A stretch of 64,000 nt of DNA from Henckelia pumila (lineage: Eukaryota; Streptophyta; Magnoliopsida; Lamiales; Gesneriaceae), in assembly GCF_033568475.1 (NCBI RefSeq), contig NC_133123.1, forward strand, positions 2,356,001 through 2,420,000, given 5' to 3'. The position numbers and the translations under genes are program-made. Below are positions 38,980 to 51,106 of the stretch, in pieces (position 1 is the first letter of the stretch; each line of letters starts with the position of its first letter). The notes under the pieces were generated by a model. The model did no database searches and was not told the DNA's origin. It worked only from the letters and a program-made list of their open reading frames with translations.

Positions 38980-39528
38980 TTAAAGGTATCCCGTGCATAA
39001 TTCAATTGCTACAGAAAATGTATGTTCAATGAAAATTAGACGGGAAATTCCCACAATATTGAACGTTTGGCCGCAAATTTACGGATACCGGTGGTTATTA
39101 TATCAACTAAACATTATATTGTCCTTTAGGTATTAATCTATTCGGATTTGTCATGGACAATAATTAATGCACAAATGTGTTGGTGATCGCATCTGATTGT
39201 CCTTTATGTAATTAATAACTAATAATAAATGGTAATTGATTTTTCAATACGCGTTTTCAAACTTGTAATCGCTCATATTACACCTTCAATTAATTATTTG
39301 ATTATCTCATATATATCACATGCATGAGAGAAGATGTTTAAATTTTGACAGAAAAAAATACACAAGGATAGATGCATCATATTATTTGATTATCTAACTT
39401 GAGAGAAGAAACATACATAACTCACAAAACAAAAGTTTGAGAGACGATTATGAATCATGCATGATAATATAAATAGGATAAATCAATAAGAACATTATAT
39501 TAATTTGAATATTGCATAAAAATGATTA
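38980..39528. other. Intergenic DNA
   Basis: AT-rich; nothing recognisable. Confidence 0.5.
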
Positions 39529-39537
39529 TCCCACCAT

Positions 39538-39659
39538 TAAAAGTTTTCAGTTTTCCAACAAATTTTTTCACACTTCATCTTTGATATCTACGAATATTGA
39601 AGGCGCATATATCAAAGATTAAGTGAGAAAGAATTCGTTGAAAAGCCGAAAACTTCTAA
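39538..39659. mobile_element. Foldback MITE, Mutator-like, with 9-bp target duplication
   Basis: The 122-bp unit is almost wholly an inverted repeat: arms of about 55 bases, roughly 80% complementary, around a loop of about ten bases. The ends are TAAAAGTTTTCAG and, inverted, TTAGAAGTTTTCGG. It is flanked by the identical 9-mer TCCCACCAT at 39529-39537 and 39660-39668, the target size of Mutator-like elements. It lies 78 bp beyond the stop codon of the OCT gene, probably in its 3' untranslated region, so the transcript could fold into a long hairpin. Confidence 0.8.
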
Positions 39660-39737
39660 TCCCACCATACCATGAATTGATCCTAAATCAAACTCCCAAC
39701 TTCAAAACAAATAATAATAGATTCAGATCACTTCATA

Positions 39738-41288
39738 TTAATTCTCCTCTTCTTCCTCCATGGTGTCGCACAATTTTCTGCCTCTAGTTTCAGGCAGCCA
39801 CAAGACAAACAAACCGCATAAAGAAACCGTCACTCCAAACACGCCATAAGACATAAACCCATTATTCTTTCTTCCGGCAGCCACAAGCACCGGGCTGAGA
39901 ACTCCGCCAACCACCAGCGCCTGCCGCACCATCGACACCGCCGAGTTCCTCACGCACGTAGGAAACAATTCCAGCGTGTAAATCAGGACCACATTGAAAG
40001 CCGTGCACGCACTAAAAAAAGAAACCAATTCCAGCCCCATTTGAACCCCTTTCCTGCTCACCAAAACACATGCAACGCTGCAAATTCCGCTCAGCATCGA
40101 CAGTCCCAGCACCGAAACCTTCCTGTTCAGCTTCCCTATAAGCAAAAAGGTTATCAGCGACGCCGGGAATTCCGACGCTGCGTTTAAAGTGACGCTCAAG
40201 TATAGATCAAAAGACAAATTGCCCAGTCCCAAAGGCATGCCGTAGTAAATCATGCCGATCCCGAATCCCACCACCATGACGGCCAAGAGTTGCCGCAAGG
40301 CCCAGCCTTTCCTCAGCAAGATCTTCATGGCAGCGTATATATCGGTCTCCCGAGGCTTAATCTCTTCCGGCCACTGCATGCACCCGTCAATAAAGCTCTT
40401 CGTTAAGTTGCTTTCATGCACGGCCATACTTCTGACCGTCGCAGCAAATTCATCTTTCCTCCCCTCGATGAATAGCCATCTAGGAGACTCTCTGACCAAG
40501 AAATACGCCAAAAACGAATAAATGATAGCTGGAAAACAACTCCAAATGTACATTAATCTCCACGAAGAACCTTTAAGCAGGAACGCCATCGCCGGGAGAG
40601 AAAGAAATCCAAGAGTGAAGTAGATGAATCCAAGGATCCCAACTTTTTCTCTCCATCTCTTCCCCACTCGCTCGGCTGCCAAAACCAGCGCGCATGTCCC
40701 GATTGTGGATCGGCCTAAACCGCTGAGAAAACGCAAACCGGCATACATCCATACATTCATCGAACAAGCGGTTAACATTCCAGTTACAGACATTAATAAA
40801 CAAGATGAAACAAGCATGTTCTTTCTCCCCAGCCTTGAATCTGCTAATATAGCCAGCGTGAACCCACCTGCCAAACAACCTAAGAAGAAAGAAGAAGCCG
40901 GAAGGCCCATTGTAACAGATCCCGCACACTCGAGAGACCATTCGGAAATAATGGATGTGTGAGCAGGAAAGTCCCAAGACCAGGCATCCTTGGGAAGCCG
41001 ACATATGTTACTTTTGTCGCCACAAAATGTACTGAAATTCTGGGAACTCGTTGAATCATTAATATTGCAACTCCATTTGGGTTCTGCGTCCGTAAAGACG
41101 CTGATGAAGACCTGTTGAGCGTCGAAAAACCATGCAATGGACACAAGCGTGGTTTGGAGAAACTGCATCCACCCAAAGTCTCCGATGCAATATTCAATAG
41201 TGTCGTCCAGGGAAGGGTACCGGCGATGCTTTTGCGGCGATGGAGTCTCGGACGGATCATTATGGGAGAGTAGAGCATTCGAGTCCAT
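39738..41288 (-). CDS. Organic cation/carnitine transporter, plant OCT family (MFS)
   Basis: One exon encodes 516 aa, the usual size for plant OCT proteins. These are 12-helix major facilitator superfamily carriers that move carnitine or other organic cations across the plasma membrane or tonoplast. Visible features are a first helix at about 42-63, a large loop before helix 2 with Cys74, Cys89, Cys96 and Cys121, the loop 2-3 motif DSRLGRK (150-156), RESPRWL after helix 6 (266-272), and PETRGRK after helix 12 (499-505), ending in an acidic EEEEE tail. Motifs such as FFDAQQ, LFPTCVRNSA and MVRQALVVGG match my memory of Arabidopsis OCT1-OCT6. Substrate cannot be told from sequence. Arabidopsis OCT2 and OCT5 (AT1G79360, AT1G79410) lie in the interval that matches this window. 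Confidence 0.93.
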   Translation of the reverse strand: MDSNALLSHNDPSETPSPQKHRRYPSLDDTIEYCIGDFGWMQFLQTTLVSIAWFFDAQQVFISVFTDAEPKWSCNINDSTSSQNFSTFCGDKSNICRLPKDAWSWDFPAHTSIISEWSLECAGSVTMGLPASSFFLGCLAGGFTLAILADSRLGRKNMLVSSCLLMSVTGMLTACSMNVWMYAGLRFLSGLGRSTIGTCALVLAAERVGKRWREKVGILGFIYFTLGFLSLPAMAFLLKGSSWRLMYIWSCFPAIIYSFLAYFLVRESPRWLFIEGRKDEFAATVRSMAVHESNLTKSFIDGCMQWPEEIKPRETDIYAAMKILLRKGWALRQLLAVMVVGFGIGMIYYGMPLGLGNLSFDLYLSVTLNAASEFPASLITFLLIGKLNRKVSVLGLSMLSGICSVACVLVSRKGVQMGLELVSFFSACTAFNVVLIYTLELFPTCVRNSAVSMVRQALVVGGVLSPVLVAAGRKNNGFMSYGVFGVTVSLCGLFVLWLPETRGRKLCDTMEEEEEN

Positions 41289-41333
41289 CGTTTTCCTTTA
41301 TACATTTGTCAGTTCCCAAGCGCAGACAGTTGC

Positions 41334-41340
41334 ATATATA
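41334..41340 (-). promoter_or_regulatory. Possible TATA box of the OCT gene
   Basis: TATATAT on the minus strand lies 46 bp upstream of the start codon, implying a very short leader of about 15-20 bases. Confidence 0.4.
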
Positions 41341-41593
41341 GTGAAGTACTTAATGTTCATTATTAATTATTCTCAAAAAAAAAATTGTTCATTATTAATT
41401 ACTTTTTTTAAAAAATGTTTTCGAAACAGTATTTATTAATTATTTACCAGAAGAATCCTATCTTCGTTTGGTACGAAAAGATTGGACATATTATCGAGAC
41501 CATGTTCCTTACTAACTCCTAGCCAGAGAGATAAGATTAAAAACTATATATACTAGGTGTCAAAACAGAAATTCTTACAATATCATCCAGGTA

Positions 41594-41758
41594 GGGGGGT
41601 GAGACTATGTCTTCTCCAAGTGCACCATAGTCCTTAGATGATGTAGAGCACATATGATAACATGTGGGATCCACATGTTATTATGTGGGTCTTTCCTTGA
41701 TTCAAGAACTTAACTCCACCGGGTGTAGCACACCTGATATAGCATAGTTTCACCCACG
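41594..41758. mobile_element. MITE with inverted termini, TA-flanked
   Basis: The left end GGGGGGTGAGACTATG and the inverted right end CGTGGGTGAAACTATG enclose 165 bp, and TA lies on both sides (41592-41593, 41759-41760), fitting Tc1/mariner-type insertion. The centre has a near-perfect palindrome of 11-bp arms, ATAACATGTGG and its complement, at 41657-41681. The element sits about 300 bp upstream of the OCT start codon. Confidence 0.6.
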
Positions 41759-41760
41759 TA

Positions 41761-44718
41761 CGAGTTAATTTTGTGACATGATGTTTCATCAAACTCGATC
41801 AGATTCATGAAAGATAATATTTTATGTCATAATGTTATTTTTCAGTTTAAGTATAAATCGGATCGATCTTACGAATCAAGATCTATGAAATTATCTCACG
41901 TATAAGATGGGAAAAAAGGAAATTTTGAGAAATTATGAAACGATAAAAATATTAAATATGAATACGCAAGTTGATTCGCAAATTTCCGAGACGACGGGGG
42001 CTTACAAATTTGGGAATATTATATTTTTGAATAATGCAGAATGTAAACTATTACTTTTTTTTAAAGATAATAATTGTTTTGATTCACCCACAAATTTATC
42101 CTTGTTGAACAAAGCATATATACACATTATTATTATATTAATTAAATAATTACTTCTAAAATTTGTAATTATATAGAAAGCCTTGATATATATATATAAT
42201 TTTTTAAAAAACTTGAAATGACGAAATTAAAGTTTCAGGATCAAGTAATATAAGCTGATCAAGTATGCATTGCTCTGACTCTGAGCTTAAGTGTAAATTT
42301 TTTTTTTAGTTTTCAATATGATTCATTCAATAAATTAACAACAAAGAAACTCATAGATTTTGGGATTCGGTTGGAAAGAGTAATTTGGTTTTGGGAAATG
42401 ACTCTGAATATCATAATATTTTATTTTCTTAGATTATTATTATTTATTGATATTGATACACAAAAGTACGCTGGAGTACTGTACGTACGTGTAACGTGTT
42501 TGACTATGCTTAAAATGATTAACCATGAATTGACTACGTTGTTTCATAACTTTAATTAGTTAATATGGGCACGAATGGTACAAATATATATGGGTGCGAG
42601 ACGTGATATATATTCTTTTCTTTTTTTTTTCTTTTTTTTTATCGGGAGTTTGTTATTTGATATTGCAGGTCTCTGTTGTATTATATTTAGATATTGATAT
42701 CGTATGAAATATAAATTATTGTCTGTAAATTTTTTTTTAGTAAACTATAGAGTGATAGAGTCATGGAGATATGTTTTGTGTTTTGGGCATAACCTAATTT
42801 GCTGGGAAAGGCCGCATTGATTCAGAAATTCCATGTCTCCATCAGATATGGAAAAATCAGATCGATTTGACTTAACTTAAGTTGAAAACTGAAGTAAATT
42901 ATTTTCTATGCTTGGTTAATTTGAAGAGAGAAAAAAAATCAAAATTAATAATTTAAGAAGTACAAAAAACATTCAATTAAGCGCGAAACGTGAAAACAAA
43001 GCTTCACTCGGACAAATACGTTAAAAAGTGGTCAACTTTACGGTTGACTATATTAAGTGTGAAAAATGCAATTTTTTTTAAAAAATAAAATTTCAAGTTG
43101 ATTTTTTTTAATGAAATTTTAAAATTAAAATTATTTTAAATAGAAAAATATTTAATAATATAAAATTTTGAACAAAAATAAGGTAAATGCATTAACATGA
43201 ATTTTTAGCTCACCGTCTTTCTTTGTGACTAAAGGATATGACACTTGATCCGACAACTATGACAAATGTTTTACTTCACACAATTTGTGTTTTTGAAACT
43301 CATATATTTGATAACTTGAAAATTTATGTATTTATTTTAAAAAAATTTATATTTATGTAATATTTTAATCGGTTGATTACTTGATAAATTTAAATTTTAA
43401 TATTAATAAAAACTAAAAACACTACGCTTAATTTCATACGAAGTCTGCTTAAATTTGTAAAATTTGAAATCGCGTCTTTTCATGCTTTTTAAAAATAAAA
43501 TCGTGAATAACATATAGATATAGTTGGACAATGATTAATATACACAGAGTGTTGGCTTTTCAAACTGAGCAGAAGCACGAAAGAAGAGGTCACCGCAGAA
43601 GTCAGAACAATCAATGACACTACAATTTAAAGAATGACATGCACTGAATAAATAGCTAGGAGGACAAATAAATTGATAAATCTCAATCTTAAATGTGTAT
43701 CGAGACTATGCATGCATGTACAAGTAGCATCTAACGTTCAAAATATCAAGATCTTCACGATACATATCAGATCAATTTTAAAAATAAAATCAATTATACA
43801 TGTAATCGTTATTAAATTTCAACAAGTATATATAAAAATGTTTTTTTTTAAAAAAAAAAACATTCACATGAAAAATAGGCATAAATCATAATCAATCTAA
43901 TATTATTTCCGATGGTTTCACTCACTTGCCGGTCCATTTTTTTTTTCATTATAAAAAACTCTTTTGACGGGATAAAATGATTATTTTACATAGATCTTTT
44001 GGGGATTTTAAAATTTTAAAAACAAAAAATTGAGGATATTTTCTTGATTTATATCTCCATAATAAAAATTCACAGAATAGTTTATTAAAATACAGTATTA
44101 TCATTATTATTTATTTACAAAGAAAAATATCATAAAAGTTTGTAATAATTATAGTTATAAAATAATTATATATTTTATAATAATAAAAATAAATAGTTAT
44201 TCTTCAATTATATATTTTTCATTTTCTTTTTAAGTCGTAACTAAAATATACTCTAATGTTTATACTTCGAAGCATTTTTTTTATTAATATTAATATATAA
44301 TATTATGAAGTAAGTTTTGAAAATATATAAAAAAAATAGTCAATTAAACAAAAATAAAATATGAAATTTGTTTATAATATAGTTTTTTCAATAATTTATT
44401 TAATATATGTGAATATATCAACAAATATATATTTGATACGAAATTTAAAATTTTAAAATCATTGGTGAAACAAATGAGTAGGCTATAATATGGTCAGTTT
44501 GTATTTATGTCGCAATAATGTGGTCCTTAGTTGAAGCGACACGTGCCAATGTTGTGTTTAACGGGCCGAACTCATGACCATTGTATAGATATCTGGGACT
44601 GGGCTTTTTATGAGTCCAAAACCATAATATATGTCAAAGTAATAGATAAATTAAAAAATTCTCTAAAAAAAAATAGATAAATTTTAAAACTACAATGGAT
44701 AAGTAGAATATTTTTTTA

Positions 44719-44771
<53 letters not shown>

Positions 44772-47015
44772 AAGATATCTAATATATCCTATTAGCAACT
44801 TCGAATATGAAAAATAGATTCGAAGACTACATTTTTACCTGCAATAGCTAAAATAACAAGGTTCAGTTTACACCAACCATTTCTATATATGAAACTATGA
44901 AAGACCTATTATTTATTTATTCCTAATTTTTAAAATTTAGTCTTGCCTTGGAAGTTGAGCTACCAATTGGCGTCAATATATATGTCGACCCACTTGGAGC
45001 CAATTGATGCCGACTCTTTAACTGTTTATATCCACAAACGTTTCATTTTAACAAAAAAATTATAAATAACAAAAAATTATAAATAACAAAAAATTGAATG
45101 TAACTCTTGCGGTTTACAATTAAAAATCCAATAGAAAAACATTGCATTTGATAATGTTTTTCGGTCATATTAACTTTAATTGATAAAAAAAAAAAATTGT
45201 TGTTGAAATATATAGGCCGGAAGCGATGTATGAGATAATATTAAATTTGATAAGAAAGAGACAATATCTAATTTCTTTAAGGTAGTAGGACCTACCCTAA
45301 AGTATTATTATAAATATAAGTTGCTACATGGTAAAAATAAATCAATAGGTGGGTGAAAGACATATCCTACTTGGTACGAGATTTGATATATTATCTTAGA
45401 TTTGTTTGGTTTGCCCAAAAGATGCCAATTGCCCAACAACTTTGCTAAACGGCTATAGCCTATACATTTCCACGGGGAAATAAGGGCAAAGATAATCGAT
45501 TAGAGCGCCATTAAAAAATGCCATGAGATCATAATTTTAATCTAAAAAAGTTTTAAAAAATTATAAGTTTGATATATCTCGAAGAGAGAGTTGTCTATGC
45601 CACACCCATACTTCCGATGTATATTTAGACAAGATGATTCATCAGCATTTTTTGTTTTGAATTCAAATATTATCGCAAACATCTTGTATAAGAAAAAATA
45701 CACCGAAAATAACAATTTCAGTGTAGTATATAATGAAATTTACCACCAAAATTCTCCTATTTATGTTGATTTTTTTGTTGGATTAATTAACACGCTTTGG
45801 TGTACATATGCCATAGGCCCATAGCACCTGTTCATGTTAATTATTGATTTGTTAATTTCTAGTTAGAGCATGATTTTTTTATATAGTCGATTCAAATCTT
45901 GAAAAATCAACTATGTTGGACTCTAATTTGGCTCAATTTAGTATTTGAATTCGAGATCAATTTGTTTGACTAAAATTAATTATATGTGAAGCTTTATTGA
46001 GTTAAGGTTTGAAAAGAGATCAAGTTATTAGGTTTGCAAATATATTTGGGCACGATTACTCGAAAGTTTTTCTACTACTCTCGAAAACTTGAAACCAAAC
46101 TCGGTTCCGTAGGCAAGACTAAACATATCTATCATAATAATCATATCCGAACATAATTAGCTTCTGGAACCAAATCCTAAATGCATTTGGGTATTATAAA
46201 TTCTCCAAAATCTGTAGCTCGAAACCATTGAAAATAAATCGAGTTTTTTGCACGAACTATATGATGAGGAGTTGTACGATAAAACATATGGCTCATGTTA
46301 GCTTTAATTATAGTATTGGGATACATGCCGAATATTGGTTAAGTATATAATAATAGTAATCCATGGCAATAGGAGAAAATAACAGTAATGCAAAATAGTA
46401 GTGGGAAGTAATTAAGCTGTTACAGTTGGAGAAACTTCAATTCCCCACTTGAAAAACTTTCATGGGACTCCCGTACTAAGTTATGTCCTAATAAAATATG
46501 TCTTAAAACGGTAGGTGCATACATAATAACTTGATGACAAGTGCAGCAGCTAGCAATATTATGATGGGCAAATTTTTTTTTTTTTGTGAAAAAAAGGACA
46601 TTTCTTAAGAAGGGCGAAGCCAGATGTGGAAAGGAAAATGGTAATTCATGAAAACCCCTTCTCATTTGGAGTGGCTCAAGAGAATAAAAGAAGTAATGAG
46701 ACGACAATTGCAGTCCAAAAGCAAGAAATAAGAGAATAAAGCGACAGCTCCCCTCCCCGATCCCCAAAAAACACACCTCTATTTGATCACTATAATATCA
46801 CTCTTAATTTGTCATCTTCTGATCACACTCTCTGCCGTTGGGTAGATGGACTGTCCCTTTTGTCCCTTCTTGCGCCTAAAGCTACCATTTCTTTCACTCT
46901 AAACCTCACAATATATCTTCCCTGTGCCTGGATTCTCCTATCTCTTGTTCTTGGTTTCTTTTTTCTTTCGATCTCATCAACACTTGGGATTGCAAAAAGT
47001 GCGTATATAGAAACA
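41761..47015. other. Long AT-rich intergenic region
   Basis: No coding region is supported in these 5.2 kb; short open frames have no family signature. A 50-base (AAT)n run lies at 44720-44769. The last 200 bases before 47016 are pyrimidine-rich and probably form the leader of the DUF620 gene. Confidence 0.55.
44720..44769. repeat. (AAT)n microsatellite
   Basis: About 16 perfect TAA/AAT units. Confidence 0.9.
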
Positions 47016-49202
47016 ATGGCTTCGAGGGGTCATAGGAAACAGAGGTGGTGTGTTCAACAGCTGACTCCTCTGATGGAAGGCCCGGATTTCGGGATGGAAA
47101 GTCAAGAAGGGAATAAAAAGGAGAGTTCTTGGGAAATTATCAGGGAATGGTTCAGATTGGAGAGAAGTGTGCCGCCGCCCGGAGGTAGCAGCTTCCCATC
47201 TTCACCGCCGTTGTTCGGATCCGGCAACGTTAGTCCTGCCAAGATGCAAGATTTAAGGCTTTTACTCGGCGTTTTGGGTTGCCCACTCGCTCCCATTCCC
47301 ATTTCAAACAAACCCATCTCGCAACTCCACATTAAAGACATCCCAATCGTGAGTGATTAATTAAATTAGTCAAGAAACTGCAAACTTTTTTTTTTTTTCC
47401 TTTTGTTCAGTCCAGTTGAATTTTGATGATTGACATGGATACAGGAGACATCCGCGGCCTATTACATAATTCAGCAATACTTGGCGGCAACTGGGTGCTC
47501 GAAGCAGCTGAAATGTGTGAAGAACATGTACACATCAGGGGTCGTGAAACTGATACGCTGCGAAACGGAGATTTCGTCTGGTAAAAGCGTGAGAACGATG
47601 GGTTCAAGAAGCGGCGAAAATGGGTGTTTTGTCATGTGGCAAATGTCGCCGGGCATGTGGTCACTTGAACTGGCGGTCGCCGGAAATAAAGTGGTCGCCG
47701 GCAGCGACGGAAACATTGCGTGGAGGCATACGCCGTGGCTCGGTACTCATGCAGCTAAAGGTCCCCAACGTCCTCTACGTCGTATCATTCAGGTAAATGA
47801 ATGATTCATTACTATGACTCTGTACAATAACTAATTGCATTCATGAATCTGTATTAAATTCCGGGTTTTTGGGCGTAATTAAGCAAAAAATTAATTGGCA
47901 AAAAGCGTGAGGATTACAGGTTCCAAGAAATGTTTTTTTTTTTTTAAAAATCATTTGCAAACAATAAATAGTAGGGATTTAATTTAGTGATGGATATGGG
48001 AACTGACAGTGTCCCCTGCTTTACCCAACACTTATCTTTGGACACGCACAGAATTTATGAAGACAGAGCATGTGGATACGGGTACTATCTGACATCATCA
48101 CCTAATTATTTTGTACCCCAATTATTTTGCATGTTAATTTTTTTTCGTATGACGATGTACGGCATTTGATCTAGATCTCGTTGAATCATTATGCATTTTA
48201 TTTAAATTATATTTTATTTAAAATACATGTCGAGTGATAGTAAATTTCATGATACCTAATGTTTTGTATTTTGAATTATAGAATATGATAAAAGTGTATG
48301 ATTGAAGATACGTATACCTTGATTTTGGGAAGTGCCCATCTACAAATTTATGTGCTTTTGGGCTTTTACTTTGTTGAAACTCCCATCCTTTATTTCTTTA
48401 GTTTTTGCCACTATTTTATCCATTACAAAGATATATATTCCTGTGTCAAACCAAGAAAAGCTGTGCCAAAGAGATATGCAGCTATCGATCTTGGATCCCT
48501 ACAAAATTTCAAATATGATAAAGAGATCACATGCTGCCACACTCTTGGATCCATAAAAACCATTCAAATTTGAAGCTTTGCTATGTCTTAGTCCGATCGG
48601 GACCACAAATATAAAATGACACTAGATTTAATATTATTTAAAATCATAGGAATATATTTAAAAGGTATGTACAAATTAAGTTTTTTCACCGTATATAGGG
48701 CCTAGATCCAAAGACCACCGCAAGCCTCTTCGCAAAAGCGCAATGCCTCGGGGAGAAACGCATCGGAGACGACGACTGCTTCGTCCTGAAAGTGGCAGCG
48801 GATCGGGCAGCGGTCATGGAAAGAAACGAAGGCCCGGCGGAGGTAATCCGCCACGTCCTCTACGGATACTTCAGCCAGAAGAGTGGCCTCTTAATCTACA
48901 TGGAAGACTCTCACCTCACCAGAGTACATTCAACGGAAAACGACACCGTATACTGGGAGACAACCATCGGCAGCAGCATCGGAGACTATAGAGACGTTGA
49001 CGGGACATTGATCGCACATCAAGGGAGGACGGTGGCCACGGTGTTCCGGTTCGGGGAGACGTCTATGCATCACAGCCGGACAAGGATGGAAGAGATATGG
49101 AGGATACACGACGTCGTTTTCAACGTGCCTGGACTTTCATATGACTCCTTCATTCCTCCGGCGGATATTTTTGATACAGAACAAAAACTAGTTTCCCCGT
49201 GA
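47016..49202 (+). CDS. DUF620 family protein
   Basis: Three exons, 47016-47348, 47445-47792 and 48699-49202, all in phase 0 with GT-AG introns, encode 394 aa, the normal length for plant DUF620 proteins. The N-terminus (MASRGHRKQRWC) is basic, followed by a variable Ser/Pro/Gly-rich stretch. The conserved core carries DLRLLLGVLGCPLAPIP, then SAAYYIIQQYLAATGC, MWQMSPGMWSLEL, AWRHTPWLGTHAAKGPQRPL, GYFSQKSGLLIYMEDSHL and WRIHDVVFNVPGLS. The molecular function of the family is unknown. The ATG at 47016 was chosen because conserved sequence starts there; the open frame continues upstream, but that part reads like untranslated leader. Arabidopsis AT1G79420, next to APL, is a DUF620 gene as I recall, which matches the position here. 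Confidence 0.9.
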
Positions 49203-50155
49203 CGTGATCATTTCATTTTAGGCTAAATATGTTTGGCCAATAATATTTGTTCCGATGGGGAATGAGTAATATAATTATGTTTAATCATTGTATATCTTTT
49301 GTACCTCTGAATATTAATTTTCGATCGATCTCACTTAATCATGCAACTAAAAGAAGAACGATATGAATCGATATTGCGAATTAATTAGTAGCACTGGCGG
49401 CAATCATTTGCTACATTTTATAAGTTTAAATCAAATTAAAAGGCGTACGCTATTTTCCTTTTCAACATGCTACCAACTCATTCCAATATGTCTATAATGA
49501 ATAATGATAATCTATTTGTGTTTCAACCCATATTAAATAAATTATTGAAAAAACAATATTTAATGAGTGTTTTAATAGAATTAAAAATTATGTATTTAAT
49601 GGATATGGTAGCTTGATAAAGTAACATTGGTCAATATAGATATCAAAAGATATATTTGAGACGGATAAAAAATGAAATGAAATACGTATATTTATGATGG
49701 GGGAAAAAGTATTGTTTATAAATTTTGAAGCTCACTGCTTGTTTGATTTAATTTTATGTTCGATACTTTTATGAGATATTTTAAGGAAATGCATATGTAT
49801 AAATTGGATTAAAAATATTGATTTATTTTTTCTTTAGTTAATAATATGTGATGTTTTAACGATATATAAATAGTTTGTATCGAATATCACATGGTGCTGG
49901 GTTTTTTCCCACACTTCTCCAACTCTCAATTGGTCGATGACCGAGAAATATATTATTTGGGAGAACCTAAATATACATGAATGGTAAACCAATATTACCT
50001 ATAATCAATAGATTTAATTGTATCATACCTGTTTTCTTTACAATCGTAAACAATATATCCTTATTATATGTGTGTGTTTGTGTTGGAACGAAATATATCA
50101 CAAGTAGATGTGATTTATTTTTTATTTTTTATTCTTTTGAAAGATATAAAATGTG

Positions 50156-50186
<31 letters not shown>

Positions 50187-50222
50187 TATGATATATTGTG
50201 TTTTTATTGAGTTTCACCTTCT
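49203..50222. other. AT-rich intergenic DNA
   Basis: The 3' flank of the DUF620 gene, then AT-rich DNA with an (AT)n tract at about 50156-50180. No gene is supported. Confidence 0.5.
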
Positions 50223-50520
50223 CAGTGTCGTACTTGAGATTTTCTTGGTTCGAATCGAATTTTTTGAACATAGGCCCCCTTAAAATGAACTATGCATTTT
50301 ATCAATTAAAACTACAAAATATAAAATAAAACATGTAAATTTTAGGAGATATTATTTGTATATAGTACTTACATGAATTAGAACATTCAAATTATTAATG
50401 TGATTTTAAACTTTACCTTTATATATCTATATATAATAATAGAACGGATTTTTTTGGGCCCCTCCAATCTTGGGCCCTGAAGCGAATAGCTTCATCAGAT
50501 TGTGCTCAAGTCCGGTCCTA
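50223..50520. mobile_element. Non-autonomous hAT element with perfect 8-bp target duplication
   Basis: The left end CAGTGTCGTACTTGAG and the inverted right end TAGGACCGGACTTGAG enclose 298 bp with no coding frame. The identical 8-mer CACCTTCT flanks it at 50215-50222 and 50521-50528. Inside are the GGCCCC and GGGCCC blocks often seen in plant hAT-type repeats. The intact duplication marks precise element borders. Confidence 0.88.
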
Positions 50521-50769
50521 CACCTTCTTCACATGGGTTCATTATTAAATATAATTATGCGTGATCCATCTCCGAGAGCTAGCTAGCCTCACATATTTGG
50601 GCTCTTACTGATCACTAGCTAGCTCAACTTCTCGTCCAAAGTTAAATTCATCATGAATCGTGAAGGTTAAATTCATCATGAAGAAGAGAATACACTGTAC
50701 AAGATGAGATTATATGAAGCACATTTTTCATTCCCATTCAGTATTTGAAAACGTTTCTAGCTAGCTAGG

Positions 50770-50866
50770 AAAGCAAACAATTGATCTTGCTATATATATC
50801 TTCGTCTGTTGAACCTCTTGGACTTGGGCTTGGGCTTGAAGCACCAAAAGCAAACAATTGATCTTG

Positions 50867-50906
<40 letters not shown>

Positions 50907-50925
50907 TCATCTGTTGAACCTCTTG
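50770..50925. repeat. Direct duplication with an expanded AT tract
   Basis: A block beginning AAAGCAAACAATTGATCTTG and ending GTTGAACCTCTTG occurs at 50770-50820 and at 50847-50925. The copies are nearly identical, but the AT run inside is about 9 bases in the first and about 36 in the second. Confidence 0.8.
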
Positions 50926-51029
50926 AGCCGGCAATAAACTGCCAGATTCTCGTAAAACTAGTACTTACATTAATATATACGATCATTATATTTAAAATCT
51001 ACCTGTATTGTCGTTTATTTGACTATCAT

Positions 51030-51106
51030 AGTTCGCATGCTATTACATTAGTCGGGACTTTATCCAGTATGCATAAAAAATAGTAGCAGTTGCGGGTTAC
51101 ATGTCA
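51030..51106 (+). mobile_element. 5'-truncated Au-like SINE fragment
   Basis: The segment GCTATTACATTAGTCGGGA through GCAGTTGCGGGTTACATGTC follows the same order as the 3' half of the full Au-like SINE at 56886-57109 but is more decayed. The tRNA-like head is absent. Confidence 0.6.

Noticed and set aside
39538-39659. A MIRNA gene
   Set aside because: The fold is miRNA-like, but no known mature miRNA sequence is recognised, and the 9-bp target duplication marks it as a MITE. Small-RNA output remains possible.
46809-47015. N-terminal extension of the DUF620 protein
   Set aside because: The frame stays open upstream, but the residues are hydrophobic and unlike the family; the conserved start MASRGHRK is at 47016.
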